Of a stretch of DNA of 64,000 bases, positions 47,519 to 59,733 are shown piece by piece. Source of the DNA: Himantopus leucocephalus (lineage: Eukaryota; Chordata; Aves; Charadriiformes; Recurvirostridae); assembly GCA_003993805.1 (NCBI GenBank), contig RSEF01000004.1:77307387-77371386 (forward strand), read 5' to 3'. Position 1 is the first letter of the stretch. Every line of letters begins with the position of its first letter. A program made the translations under genes and the position numbers. Under the pieces are notes generated by a model. It was not told the origin of the DNA, made no database searches, and saw only the letters and a list, made by a program, of their open reading frames with translations.

Positions 47519-48884
47519 TTAAATTATATTTAATATTTGGTGTGAGTCATGCCAAATGATGGACAACATAATTCAAAATTTCCCAGGTACAAATACCAAA
47601 GATTAAATTGTTTTGACTTCAAAAAGTACACTGTGTAATGGTTACCATGTTGTCTAAAGCTAAGAACACCTCATAGTCACAGAGGTTTTAAACTGGTTTC
47701 ACCAAGGGACCTACACTATCAGGTCAATGGCTATCATTCACACAGTAACTTGTTTTCATTCTCCATTTCCCATTCTCCCAAGTTCCCTTTGCCTTTTATT
47801 TCTGCTTATTTCCCCAGACAACCTTCTGTTGCTGATACAGCAATATACATGCAACCAAGGGACTGAAAAATAGATCAATTTCTTAAGAAAGTGAATCCCT
47901 CATATTATCCATTATGTCAACAAGGAGAAAAACAGTACAGAACACAAGCGCTTGAACTGAACAGCCTCACGTTAGAAAGCACCAATCTTCAGCAAAATGC
48001 AGTAGATAGTAGTAGGATTAACTAGGCTTGACCTTCCTTGACATATTTCTGAGATAACCTTGCAATAACAGCTTGCTATGCGACTACTAATATTTGTAAA
48101 ATTAAACAAATAAAAAAGTAAAAGTAAACAGTAGGCAAAAGATCACACAAAACATGCTGAAATAATTTAACTTTAACCCAGAATGTGACATCTTCTCTAC
48201 AAAAACCACTTGTAATGTCTATTACGAACTCTAAAAAATACTCAGTTCAAAGACAATTATGTTTTTCAGACCAAGACTTACCAGGTTTATAAACACATAT
48301 TTCAAGCTACAGATGTTCAGAAATATTAGAAACTTAGAAGCATTTTTGGAAAATTCATTCTCAGTCCTTGAGGGGAGGGTTGTTTTGTGTTATTTGCAGG
48401 TACTGTGATAGTTATCACAGACTACTCTCAAGCTAAAATCTCCAAAGATAAATTTATAGGCTGATAAGTCCAGAAACTCCATAAGTATCCCATGAATAAG
48501 AATTCCCTTGGCTTTTTATTTTCATGTGGTATTAATACCTATCTGTAGAAAAAAGAGAAACAAAACATCTGTAGCATGACCATACTCTTTACTAGGCTAT
48601 CAATATTTTGTGGGGGCAAGAGAGATCAAGATGAATCAGGCTATACATTTCTGAGTCAGGATTACTTTAAAATGATTTCTTTACTAGTCTGGCTTGAAGA
48701 GAACCCATTTTGAAAATTAAAGAAAGAAGAGCCCTTCAATGAAACAACAATGATTTACATGAAGATCTATTTCCATGTCAGTGAAGAAGACAATATTTGA
48801 AAAATAACTTAATTTTAACTTTACAGTTGATCTATGAAAAACATCAATATTTTTTGAAAGAAAAGGTAAAACTGATACTCGTTT
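47519..48884. other. AT-rich unique DNA, no gene seen
   Basis: About 1.4 kb between the solo LTR and the next CR1. No repeat, RNA gene or long open frame was recognised. Confidence 0.5.
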
Positions 48885-50745
48885 CTTCATGTCCTGCTTA
48901 ACTGGAATCTATGACTACACTGAGAATAATAAATTGAAATACAGAAGGTGGAATCAGGGAAAAATAACCTGGGAGAAATATAGAGACACTATCCAAGCAT
49001 GCAGAAATATGGTTAAAAAAGACAAAGCCAACCTGAAATTTAATCTGCTGAGCGATATTAAAGGCAACAATAAGAGCTTTTAGAAGAACATAAGTGGCAA
49101 AAGGAAAATTAGGGAAAATGTGGGCCTGATGCTGAATGGGGCAGGGAAACAACTGACAAATGACACAGAGAAAAAGCCAAGATAGTCAATGACTTCTTTC
49201 CTTCATTTTTTACTAGTAAGACTGGCCTTCAGGAATCTAAGGACCTGAAGACTAGGGAGAATTTCTGGAGCAAGGAAGACTTACCTTTGGTAGAAGAGGG
49301 TCCAATTAGAGAATGCTTAAGCAAACTGAATCTACACAAGTCCATGGTCCGTAACGGAATGCACCCACAAACGCTGAGGGAGCTGGCTGATGCCATTGCA
49401 AAGCCACTCTCACCTTTGAATGATCATGGCAATTAGGAGATATGGCTGAGGACTGGAGGATAGCAAAAGCCACTCCTCTCTTCAAGAAGGGCAAGAAGGA
49501 GGACTCAGGGAACTACAGGCCAGGCAGCCTCCCCTCAGTCCCTGTGAAGGTGATGGATTATCTAATCGTGGGAACCAATTCCAGGCACATGAAGGACAAG
49601 AAGGTGATACCAAGTAGTAAACATGGATTCAAAAAAGGAAGTCATGCTTGACCAACCTGATAACTTTCTGTGATGAAATCATTGGCTCGGTAGATGAGGG
49701 GAGAGCAGCGGTTATTGTCTACATTGATATCAGTAAAGCTTTCAGCACTGCATCCCATAACATTGTCATAAAGAATCTGATGAAGTATGGGCTGGATGAG
49801 CAGACAAGTGAGGTGAATTGAAAATTGGCTGAATGGCCAGTTGAGGGTGGGGATAAGTTATATGAAGTCTAGTTGGAGGCCAATAACTAGGGGTGCACCT
49901 CAGACGTAAATACTGGGTCCAATCCCATTCGACATTTTCATTAATGGTCTGGACAATGGGGCAGGGCGTACCCTGATCAAGTTTGCCGATGAGACAAAAC
50001 TGAGATGAGTGGCTGATACACCAGAGGGTCATGCTGCCACCCAGAGGGACCTCGACAGGTTGGAGAAATGGGCTAACAGGAATCTCACGAAGTTCAGCTA
50101 GGGGAAGTGCAAAGTCCTGCACCTGGGGAGGAATAACTCCATGCACCAGTATATGCTGGGGGCTAACCAGCTGGAAAGCAACTTTGCAGAAAAGGACCTG
50201 GGTATTCTAGTGAACACCAAGTTGAACAATGTGGCCTTGATGCAAATGACTGTCTAAAAGGTGGCTAATGATATCCTGGGCTACATTGGAGGATTGTTGT
50301 CAGCATGTCAAGGGAGGTGATCCTTCCCCTCTACTCAGCACTAGTACAGACCCACCTGGAGTGCTGTGTCCAGTTCTGGGCTACCCAGAGCAAGAGAAAC
50401 ATGGACATGCTGGAGACAGTCCAGCAAAAGGCCTCTAAGATGATGAAGGGCCTGAAGCACCTATTGTATGAAGAGAGGCTGAGAGAGCTCAAACTGTTTA
50501 ACCTAGAGAAGAGAAGGCTCAGGGGAGATCTCATCAACGTATGCAAACACCTGATAGGAGGGTGTAAAGAAGATGGAGCAAGGCTCTTTTCAGTGGTGTC
50601 CAGTGACAGGGCAAGAGGCAATGGGCCCAAACTGACGCACAAGAGGTTCCATCTGAACATCAGGAGACACTCTTTTACTCTGAGGGTTACTGAGCACTGG
50701 CACAGGTTTCCCAGAGAGGTTGTGGAGTCTTCCATGGTCAGTATA
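48885..50745 (+). mobile_element. CR1 LINE, 1.86 kb, lacking 5' and 3' ends
   Basis: A long CR1 ORF2 segment on the plus strand. Blocks in order are: the linker KYRRWNQGKITWEKYRDTIQ (48937-48996), KAKANLKFN-like, MAEDWRIAKATPLFKKGKKE (49442-49501) with GNYRPGSLPSVPVKVMDYL, SSKHGFKKGSHA (49616-49651), VYIDISKAFSTASHNIV (49717-49767), TLIKFADETKL near 49973-50002, KWANRNLTKF with [28 protein letters not shown] (50308-50367) and the C-terminal [18 protein letters not shown]. It stops within the V-V-E-S block near 50733. The last ORF2 codons, the 3' UTR and the tail are absent, which is unusual for CR1. It is G+C-richer than its flanks. Confidence 0.93.
48889..50743 (+). pseudogene. CR1 ORF2 reverse-transcriptase remnant
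   Basis: Broken ORF2. Open pieces are 48889-49083 and 50305-50772 in one frame and 49442-49651 in another, so at least two frameshifts are present, with extra stops (for example TAG near 50099). The first catalytic aspartate (YID, GAT at 49726-49728) is kept, but the second box reads F-A-D-E (GAG at 49991-49993) instead of F-A-D-D. The following conserved F-D has become F-S. It is inactive. Opposite-strand frames (48898-49152, 49766-50146, 50331-50735) are shadows. Confidence 0.9.
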
Positions 50746-51286
50746 AAAGTGCAGGAACTTCATTATCCTTAGCAGAGTTACTCATTTCTACTTCTTTGAA
50801 TTAGCCCACAGATTGAACAGGAGGTATTTAAGAACAAAATACAAGTATATCTATGACAATTTACAGTAATTATAGATGGCTTTTCTACACTTTTGCATAG
50901 AACATATTGGATAGTTTCTCTACCTGAAAAATAGGTAATTTAATTCCATTATTTTCAGCTTATTATTTACATTTTGTTCTATCTTTCTAGAAGGTACTTA
51001 TAGTTCTTGCTGATTTGTTAAAGATTTGTTTCATGGGCTTGCAGCAAACCTTGACAGAACATTCAATTTAAGCTCACTTGAACTCTGTCATACTTTCACA
51101 GCTTTTGGTATTTCCATCATTGCCAATGAATATGTGATGTATTTCTGAAAAGTTACTTTAGTGCATCAAAAATATAAAAAGCTTTTTGTGAGGAAATACT
51201 TTCTTTAGCTATCTGGAAATTAAACAGATAGCTCAATAAAACACAGTAAAAACAGGTAGAAACTGACCTTTCTATGATTTTTAAAT

Positions 51287-51309
51287 TAAAACAAAACAAA
51301 ACAAAACAA
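51287..51309. repeat. (AAAAC)n tract
   Basis: Four to five AAAAC units, directly visible. Confidence 0.85.
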
Positions 51310-51521
51310 CAAAAATCCCAAAACTATTTCAAAAGAAAAACAAAATGAAATAAAACCAAATGCCACCAAGCCACCAAACTTAACAGGTAAAATAACTTTT
51401 TAAAATATTTACTACTTCACATATTTGTAATCCAGTTACTCACTGAATAGCATATTTTGTGGCCCTTCACCATATTCATTCTCAATGTCAGGCAAGAGTT
51501 AGCAAGAGGGAATATCATTAT

Positions 51522-51640
51522 GCAGCCTAGTGGTTAGGGTTTGGTGGATTGAAGAGTCTTGGATTTCCTCTCATCCTAACCTTGCACTTTCCTAGACATG
51601 TCCCTTGATTACAGTTTACAAAGCGAGTAAATTCATTCTA
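51522..51640 (+). mobile_element. Possible ancient MIR-like SINE remnant
   Basis: CAGCCTAGTGGTTAGGGTTT (51523-51542) resembles the tRNA-derived A-box start of MIR SINEs. About 55 bases later, ACTTTCCTAGACATGTCCCTTG (51586-51607) lines up with the ACTTACTAG...TGTGACCTTGG core of MIR. The B-box region between is badly decayed. MIRs are tRNA-derived and were active before the amniote radiation, so a remnant in a bird is plausible. The call is by eye only. Confidence 0.4.
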
Positions 51641-52659
51641 CAATTATTGGTCATTACTAAAGGTGATATATTGTAATAGCTTTCTAACCAGCCTTCTAAA
51701 ATAATTGATAACTTTGGATTGTTTTCTTTTCTTAATTGTCCTGGTAATTCCTTACTATGAAGTGTCATTCCTGTTTTAATTTTAAATATTTTGGAGGACT
51801 CGCATCTAATGGCAGAAAGAACATCTTGTTGTATTCCTCACTGGACATCTTAAAAAGCTTTTTGACCTTCAGTTTTCTGGTTTGTCTGTTAAAGACTACT
51901 GCCTCATATAATAGCTCAATGCTTCAAGGTGCTGTTATGGACTATTTATTAATGATTCACAAATTAAGGACTCCCTAAGAAATATTTGACATGATAAAAT
52001 ATAACAGGTACAACAGAGATATTATGTGCAATTGTATCAGCTAACTGGTTCTCTACTGATATTCCACTGAAAAAAAGCAGGAGTGAATCAAATGCATGCA
52101 TATATCTGATTAAAAGCAAACAAAATAACTAGATATCCTTTCTTACTTCACAGAGAGTATATGCTTGTCCTGATATCCTATAACTAAAAGAAAATACCTG
52201 AACTCTCATCATATGACTGTAATTTCTGCTAGATACGTGGATGGGTTTTGGGACTGGCTACTCTAACTCTCTCTGAGAAATGTAGCTACAGCTAGTACTG
52301 AATACTCCAGAAAATCTGGCCCCCGAATTCTTTATTTATAAACATGAACTTTTGTCCTTTGTTTATGTGATTTGACAGATAACCAGTTCACCCCAAACTG
52401 AATTCTTTCCTCAGTGAAGAAGAGAGCAGGCAGACAAAACTAAACCAGAAATTTCTTCACTTACATAACCTAAATGCACAGCTCTTTTATGCATGGATGA
52501 GCAGCTTTCAATGAAGGATGTAAGCCTTGGCTCCTTAGAAGGACTTAGATCATACAACTGCCCTCTGCAACCTAGCCTAGGAAATACAAGTCAGTATGTA
52601 AGTAGCACCTTTCTGCTTGCTTTTGTTCCATGTCACTTAGTAATAAACACATTCTAACA

Positions 52660-52796
52660 ATAGAATCGTTTAGGTTGGAAAAATACCTTTAAAATTATCA
52701 AGTCCAGCCATTAACCTAACACTGCCAAGTCTTCCACTAAACCATGTCCCTAAGTGCCACATCTACATGTGCAACCTGTCTTCCAAATACTCATCC
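52660..52796 (-). mobile_element. CR1 LINE 3' tail fragment, minus strand
   Basis: ATAGAATCGTTTAGGTTGGA at the left edge, followed by CCAGCCATTAACCTAACACTGCC and CCACTAAACC ATGTCCCTAAG-type sequence, is the complement of the CR1 3' UTR. It closely matches the left end of the CR1 at 28432. Only about 135 bases remain, with no ORF2 part. It is an extreme 5' truncation, typical for CR1. Confidence 0.9.
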
Positions 52797-54944
52797 AAAT
52801 ATCTCATCAGTTTTAAAGGATTTTTATTTGACACACAGTCATCTCTTTCTATATACGTATACAGAGGTTTGTGTTTAAATACACACACTCATCACAACAC
52901 CATAATGCTTGTCTCAGATGCGTGGGATTTGGGACGGCATTGTGTTTTCTTAACTTTGTAGCAGGGAGGAGGAAAAAAGTTTGAAGAGAAAGGGAGAAGA
53001 GATACTGGAATAAACAGAGTTTTTCACCATAAGTTAGTCATGTTGAATATGTAGTCATATTTGATTTTAAAAGGTCCCAACAGCAGTGAGGAATTCTACC
53101 ATCTGCTGAGAGTATTTGTAAGCAGGTGTGAAGACTGAGGATATTAAGAAGGATGATTTTGAAAAAAAAAAAGGCTTGTGAATTCTATAATTTTCCCAAA
53201 TTTTTCCTGTTCTTTCACGGAATAAGTGCAATCTGCAATCCAACCCATTTTTGTTCTTCATTGAGAACTGGCTGTTCCCAGAAAAGAAGAATTCAGAGTA
53301 CTTTTTCTAACATAGATCTATGGATTTCTGTTTTTAAAGTAATTCCATGGGAATACTTTGTATTCTGAGGATCCGTACTTTAAAAGGTGACATAATATCA
53401 AAGATTGGCTCTGGATGAGTACACGTTTGATGCTGCTGGACTTCCCTGATAATTTTGGAAGAATAGATGATGATTTATTTTTATTTTTATTTTGTATACT
53501 TTTACTGTTAATATTAATCAGACTTCCTAGGGTAAACAAAAAATGAATAACAATTTTCCCGTCTATTCAAAAGAATACTTATTGAAACATACCAGCCCAG
53601 ATTCTTCAATCTTCCTTAATTCCTGAATTCATTTAGATGAAACTAAATCAGCTTCCAGTTGTTTACAGCTTCAATGTACAATATATTGAATCCAGAATGT
53701 AAAGTTTATACTTGTATCTTTGCACAAATTTATGTGTGGGATATATTTATCCGTTTAAAAAGTCTGTATTATATCCTTCCACAGCTATGAAGAACTCATG
53801 AAATAGCTGAATTGGCTTATGACGTAAATGAGGGTTCAGTTTAGAGCCTAACTCTATGGTCTCATATGCTCAAACATGTTAAGAAGCAAAGAAAAAAGCA
53901 AAGCTGTTGTATATTTCTCAACATTCAAAAGTGATGGCAATGAGTCCTTCTGCTTTACCCATTTTTTGTCTAATGTGTACCCTAACATCACAGAGTAAGA
54001 AGGTTCTTTGGGATTCAATCTTTCAAATAATACACACAGATGTTCAAATTGCTTCCTACAATAACATCAGGTTGCATATGCTACAAAATACTAATTACAG
54101 CCCAGAGGAATATTTCTTTAAAAATTGACCTCATAAATTTTGCTTAAGGGTTCAAAACTAACAATCCTTTGTAGTTTATGATTAACTGTATGCATAAATG
54201 AATAATAATAAAATGATTACATATTTTCTGAGGATTACTAACATTACTATACATGAAGAATAATGCATTATTCATCACCTCTATTCTGCTAACATAGAGT
54301 AACTCAGGATACATAATTTTATTGCAGTACCTATATTTTCAAGGAATAACATCTATTGTTTAGAGCTCAGTTCTTCCAGAATGCACATCCAAAATTTTTG
54401 GAGTTTTTTATTCCTTTTTGGATAAATAGATATTAGGAGGAAGAAGAACAAGAAGATTGTGTGACATTACATCTAAATTTTAAATACTCTTCTGTTATAA
54501 ATTCCTGCTTTTTAAAGAAATGCGGATTCATTGCAATGCAGGTTCATAGCAATAAAGTTTGTTGTAGCATGTATAGTCCAAAAAAAAAAACCAAACAAAC
54601 CACGAAGTAAAGGACTTTCTAGTGTCAAACATTTTTTTACTGACACATAGAATTTCTGTAGCCACTAGGAAACTCTGCTTAGAAAATTGTGCACTTTCTG
54701 TAAAACTTGAAAGAAGCAACGATGTTATACAAAAAAAAAAAAAAGGAAAGAAAATTGATTTACCTAAATCCACAAAGAACAAAACTTAATCCACATGAAG
54801 TCTGTGCTTGAATTATAGCTGGCCAGTTTTGAAAAGAACTTTTTTTCCTATGGTACTCTATGTATTCTTCTCAGCAATAAAAAAAGTTGACTTTTATTAT
54901 AGTTAACTAATATAATATAATTTCATTTTATAGTTTGAGGAGAT

Positions 54945-54970
54945 ATTATTTATTATTATTATTTTTATTA
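54945..54970. repeat. (TTA)n tract grading into T-rich DNA
   Basis: TATTATTTATTATTATTATT units, continuing as T-rich sequence to about 55000. Confidence 0.85.
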
Positions 54971-57144
54971 CTTTTTATTTTATTTAATTTTTATCTATTT
55001 TTAATCTACTGATTAGGGGATATTTAATGGAGGTAGAAGAACTTTAAGATGGGCAGGCAAAATTGTGAAGTAACATTTGATATTGTCTCTGTTGGCAATA
55101 TAAAAATCTAAAGTGTCTGTTTGCATCAGTAAAAACAGTGACAGAAAAATCTATTTAAAATATGAAAATCATTTTACATTTCATTACAGAATAAAATTCT
55201 GACACCATAAACATCCAAGCAGACCCTCGGTAAAAAATTCCCCAGTATGCAAGTGCTTATGAAAATGAAATAAGGTAATATTGGCAGAGTAACTGCTTTA
55301 TTACATTTGTTAAACATGAATATGTCAAATTCAAGAGTAAGAGTGTGGTTATTGAAGTGCTGAATCTCTTTATTTGGAGACCTGACTTCTGGACACTAGT
55401 AAATATTAGACATTTTAATTCTTGTTTTGTTTATGCCAAATATCATTGAAAACAAATCACTTTATTTTGTCAATTCTATTTTGATTAGTTTGTCTGACCT
55501 CCAAGTCACTGAAACTCATACCTTTGCATTCAGACCAAGTTCGCTGTCACAGTTCTTTGAAAAAGAGATGTCACAATAAACTAAAGGAATACAAAAATAA
55601 TTTATAACAACATATAGATATAATAGAAAAGAATTTAAACATAGATTCTATAGTTTCAAAGATCCTGAAGAGAAATAATATCATTGAATCAAGGTTGATC
55701 TAAATATCCCAGATCATAATATCATTATTATATAGTGGTTGTGCGGTTTCATCTGGGTACTGAAACTCATTTTCCCTGCCGTCCAGCCTCTGATAATGTG
55801 AAATGGGCAGGATACTCTTTCTAACTTCAACTATTTGATGATCATTTTCTCTTTCCTTGCCTGCCACTAACTAGAAGCTGCTGTCAGTCATGTATTTCAA
55901 AATACAACTAATTGCGTTTTGCCCACCAGAAAATGTGGATTCCTCATTCTCCAAAGAAACTGTTTTGCTGTCAATTTTTTGTAGGGGCCAGAAATTATGT
56001 GACATCAAAGTTGAAATATTTAATTTAACTTTCCAGTCTTTGGATTTTGTTATGCTTTTGTCAAAATGTTTGGATGCCTCTGCTCTAATATTAAACATTT
56101 TTCAATATAAAAATAATAATTATCAATTCACCCCTTACATTTCTTTCAAGGAACTGATAACACTGTCTTCTCATTTTTAGTTTTTTCCACCATCTCTTTT
56201 TTTTCTCTTCCTTTGAATTTATTTACATAACTTGAACACAAGCACACACAAAAGTACAGAGTACTCTGTTATCAGTCTACAATGATAACTTAGAGCCTAA
56301 ATAATCTTCCAACCTATAGTAGGCTTTTCTCAGTCTATTCCTGATCAGATAATTGTTTCAGTGCTCATGTTGATGTAATTATCTACTGCATGCTCCTATA
56401 AATCAGTTAAAAGAAAGAAAGAGAGAAGAGGAAGTTGTCATTATTTTAGTTCTTGAATGTAATGTTTCCTATTACATTATTAAAGACATACCTTTGGATT
56501 ATGACCATTTTAATGGGAAATTTGGAATGCTTTTTAATGGTAATGTTTCTTCATTATTAAAATTCTAGCATCCATAATGTTATATGTAAATCTCTTAAGG
56601 TAGTATTATTAGCCCAGTAATGAATAAAAGGAGAAAAAAAAAAAAAAACCAAATCAAAACCCAAACAATTCCAAATATCCTTGCAGGAAAGTGTTTTTAG
56701 TATATGTTGTTAGAAGAGCTAAATTGAGACCATTAAATAAGACTTTTTACCATTGCTTGTTTATTTCAAAAAATATCCATAAAATAACAAATAAAGAAGT
56801 AATTTTCCTTCCTTCAATGTCTATATTGGATGGGTGAGTTACATATAAAATACTAACAATGTACAGTTGAAATCATCTGCAAAAAATTCTCCTTTTCAGG
56901 AGTGTCCCAGAGGGACACAGCCTGTTATCATTGAATTTCATAAGTCTCGTTCTGCTCTAAAAATATATTTAAAAAAAAAGAAAAAAAGGCTTCTTAAGGA
57001 TGTTGTAATTCTAAAATATAGCAGAACAGTCGCTACAGTATAAACTTAATAGCCATAGCTGTAATAGCTGCATTATAACCCAGATTGGAAATAGCATGTT
57101 TATAAACAGAGTAGTTGCAGTTTTTTCCCCTTTCCTAATGCTAT

Positions 57145-57170
57145 TGTTTGTTTGCTTGCTTGTTTGTTTT
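57145..57170. repeat. (TTTG)n/(TTGC)n tract
   Basis: TTGTTTGTTTGCTTGCTTG-type units, directly visible. Confidence 0.85.
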
Positions 57171-58439
57171 CTGTTGTGAACAAAGTTAGTTAAAAATAGT
57201 TCTGGGTAAATAGATGAACATTATCATTATTTGAGAGATCTACTTTGTTGTATTAACAATTTTTCATTATTCACTTCATTGTTTGGCATTTCATTAATAA
57301 AAGCTTGAAATATAGTAAAATAAGATTGTTCTATGCATATGATGTTGGAAAAAATCAATAAAGCAATAATTACTTTTATTTGTCAATAGTGTTTGAATTT
57401 AAGATAAAAGTAATATTCATAGAAATGCCATTATGGAAAAAGGTAGAAAGGATGTGAATGATTAAGACTGATAACTTCAAGGATATAATTGGGTGTAGTT
57501 TATTTAGAGTACTTAAGTATATAACAGTGAGGGAGAAGGAGAGAGACGATGTACAAGCTATTAAGAACATTTACGTTAAGGTCCTGCTCTTTTCAATTGA
57601 TTAAAAAGGGCTTGTTTGGGAACTTTTCTTCTAACTCAGGCACATAACAGATTCTGGAATTATGTGGTATAAATATTCATGAACATATTCATCCTGTAAA
57701 TATGTCATCCTGCATCTTTGCATTTTTAGAACAAATGATTTATAAACATTAAAGAAAACAAAATGGATAATGTATTAAAGTAATAGAAGTCTGGAAAAAA
57801 TTTTAGAGTATTGTAACTTAGAGATATTACATACCCACTTACCCATTTGAAAATGCTAACAGAGATTAGCAACTTAATATGACATCTAGGAATAAAAATA
57901 CAGCAAAACTTTCTTCAAGAATGAAAACCAGAGTAAAGCAAGAACTTAAAGAAGACAGCAAGCTACAAAACAGTGGCGTAGAATAGTGGTAGAGAATGAA
58001 TACTCTTCTTTCTTCCTCTTTTGGGACTTACGACAGAGAAAAATGCCCTTCCTTTTAGTGCTTGCTGGCAGAGGAAAGAGCTTTATTTTTGGCATGCATT
58101 TTAAAGGAAGTGGGAATGAGCTGTTTATGTCACTATTTGTGTGTCCAACTGTTCTTCCGTTTTACTAAAATTGTGTAGTTCAACCTGTTTTGACTGGTGG
58201 TGTCACTGCCAATACAAGTTTCCTGTGATAAAACTTGAGAGAACTGTCCTTTTTCTTGTACTGGTCTTTCTTGTCCTCCTCATACATGTTGTCAATGCAA
58301 CTTTATTTACTATCTCTTTTTTATATCACAAATGCATTTTTAACATATGCAAGAAAACTTTTAACAGCGAATGAAGCGCTTAGTGTTTGAGATTAAAACA
58401 TCAAAAAAGATATGCTGATAAACATATTTCTTTCCTCCA

Positions 58440-58760
58440 GGAAATTAGCTTTTATACTTGACCTAGCAACAGGACACCAAATTAATTGTTTTCCATAAGG
58501 GCTATTAATCACAATTGTGACAATTTCCCATAATGCACTACTACAGTAATTGAATATTGCCATTCACTTTGAATACAATTTAAATCACAGAGCAAAGTTA
58601 AATGCTGCAGACAGAAAAGAGTGTAAGTTTTTGAAGATGATCCATGCACTAATTGTTAAGTCATGGTGACATTTTCATTTATTATAAGCTGCTCAAACAT
58701 TAATTGTGTGTGGTGATACAGTTCACGGGAGTTTCTCATTGAACAAGTTACAAAGGTTAA
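58440..58760. promoter_or_regulatory. Candidate conserved non-coding element (TAATTG cluster)
   Basis: TAATTG, a core site for many homeodomain proteins, occurs on the plus strand at 58483, 58547, 58650 and 58701, with further ATTAAT and CAATTGTG motifs. For six-base sites in DNA of this composition, about one or fewer is expected in this length. Whether it is conserved or active cannot be told from one genome. Confidence 0.2.
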
Positions 58761-59446
58761 CTACACCTGAGTTTAAAAAAACCTCAACCTAAAAATAAAT
58801 AAATTGCACAATAACATGATTTTAACTCATTGACAAACTGTACATATAATTAAAATACATAGTATATTCAGTACTCTGTAAAATTAACTCCTTTTTTTAA
58901 ACATAAAAGTTTAATATATCAGCCTAAAACCATCAAATAAATAAAGTTGATCCTTTATGCCTGATATACTTACACCTTTGGGAGAGAGATAAGATTTCTT
59001 TCGCAAGTTAGTGCTCAGAACTAAGTCATAGTTAGTGTGAGTATCAGTCTTAAGATTTCTTAAAGTGCGCTACTGAACTCCAATGTACTACCTTGCTGCA
59101 TGCAAGATAATTTCCTGGTTAATACCCATTATTAAACGTAATAACATATTAAAACCACTCTCTCTCCAGCTCCTGAACATAAGATACTTAAGATACCTCA
59201 AGACCATTTGTATACTCTGAAATACTGGGCATTGTGCAAGACATTCAGCATTCTAGTTTTAAGAATGATTACAGATAGCTGCTTTTCAGATCATTTTATG
59301 TGTTTAATATGAGACAAGTTTTAATGTCAACATAATGCAACTGTTTGGAATTCATTTGTAACAGTAGAACAAAATTTTAAAAACATAACTGTTGTTTTTA
59401 TTTATGAAGAGCTAAATAAAGACAACTTTGAGAAAATCAAGTTATA

Positions 59447-59733
59447 TATCTTACCAGAAGTACTGGAATATTAAAGTTTTACTTATTGCCGTGATATATA
59501 TATATTTTAAAAAAAACCTCAGAATTTTAGAGGCTTCTTAAAACAAGATCCGGGATCTTGAATCTATTTTATTCTAAAAGAAAATATGGNTATCTTACCA
59601 GAAGTACTGGAATATTAAAGTTTTACTTATTGCCATGATATATATATATTTTTAAAAAAACCTCAGAATTTTAGAGGCTTCTTAAAACAAGATCTGGGAT
59701 CTTGAATCTATTTTATTCTAAAAGAAAATATGG
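59447..59733. repeat. 143 bp direct repeat around single N
   Basis: 59447-59589 and 59591-59733 are nearly identical with only the N at 59590 between. Differences are TTGCCGTG against TTGCCATG, GATCCGGG against GATCTGGG (both CpG transitions) and a T/A shift at the edge of an A run. Probably two alleles or contig ends placed in tandem. Confidence 0.87.

Larger units (their letters stand above)
50746..52659. other. AT-rich unique DNA with one possible SINE
   Basis: About 1.9 kb. It holds an (AAAAC)n tract at 51287-51309 and a MIR-like stretch at 51522-51640 listed separately. Otherwise nothing was recognised. Confidence 0.5.

Noticed and set aside
50305..50772. 155-codon plus frame, the longest in the window
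   Set aside because: It is the C-terminal part of a broken CR1 ORF2, not a separate gene. It is listed under that element.
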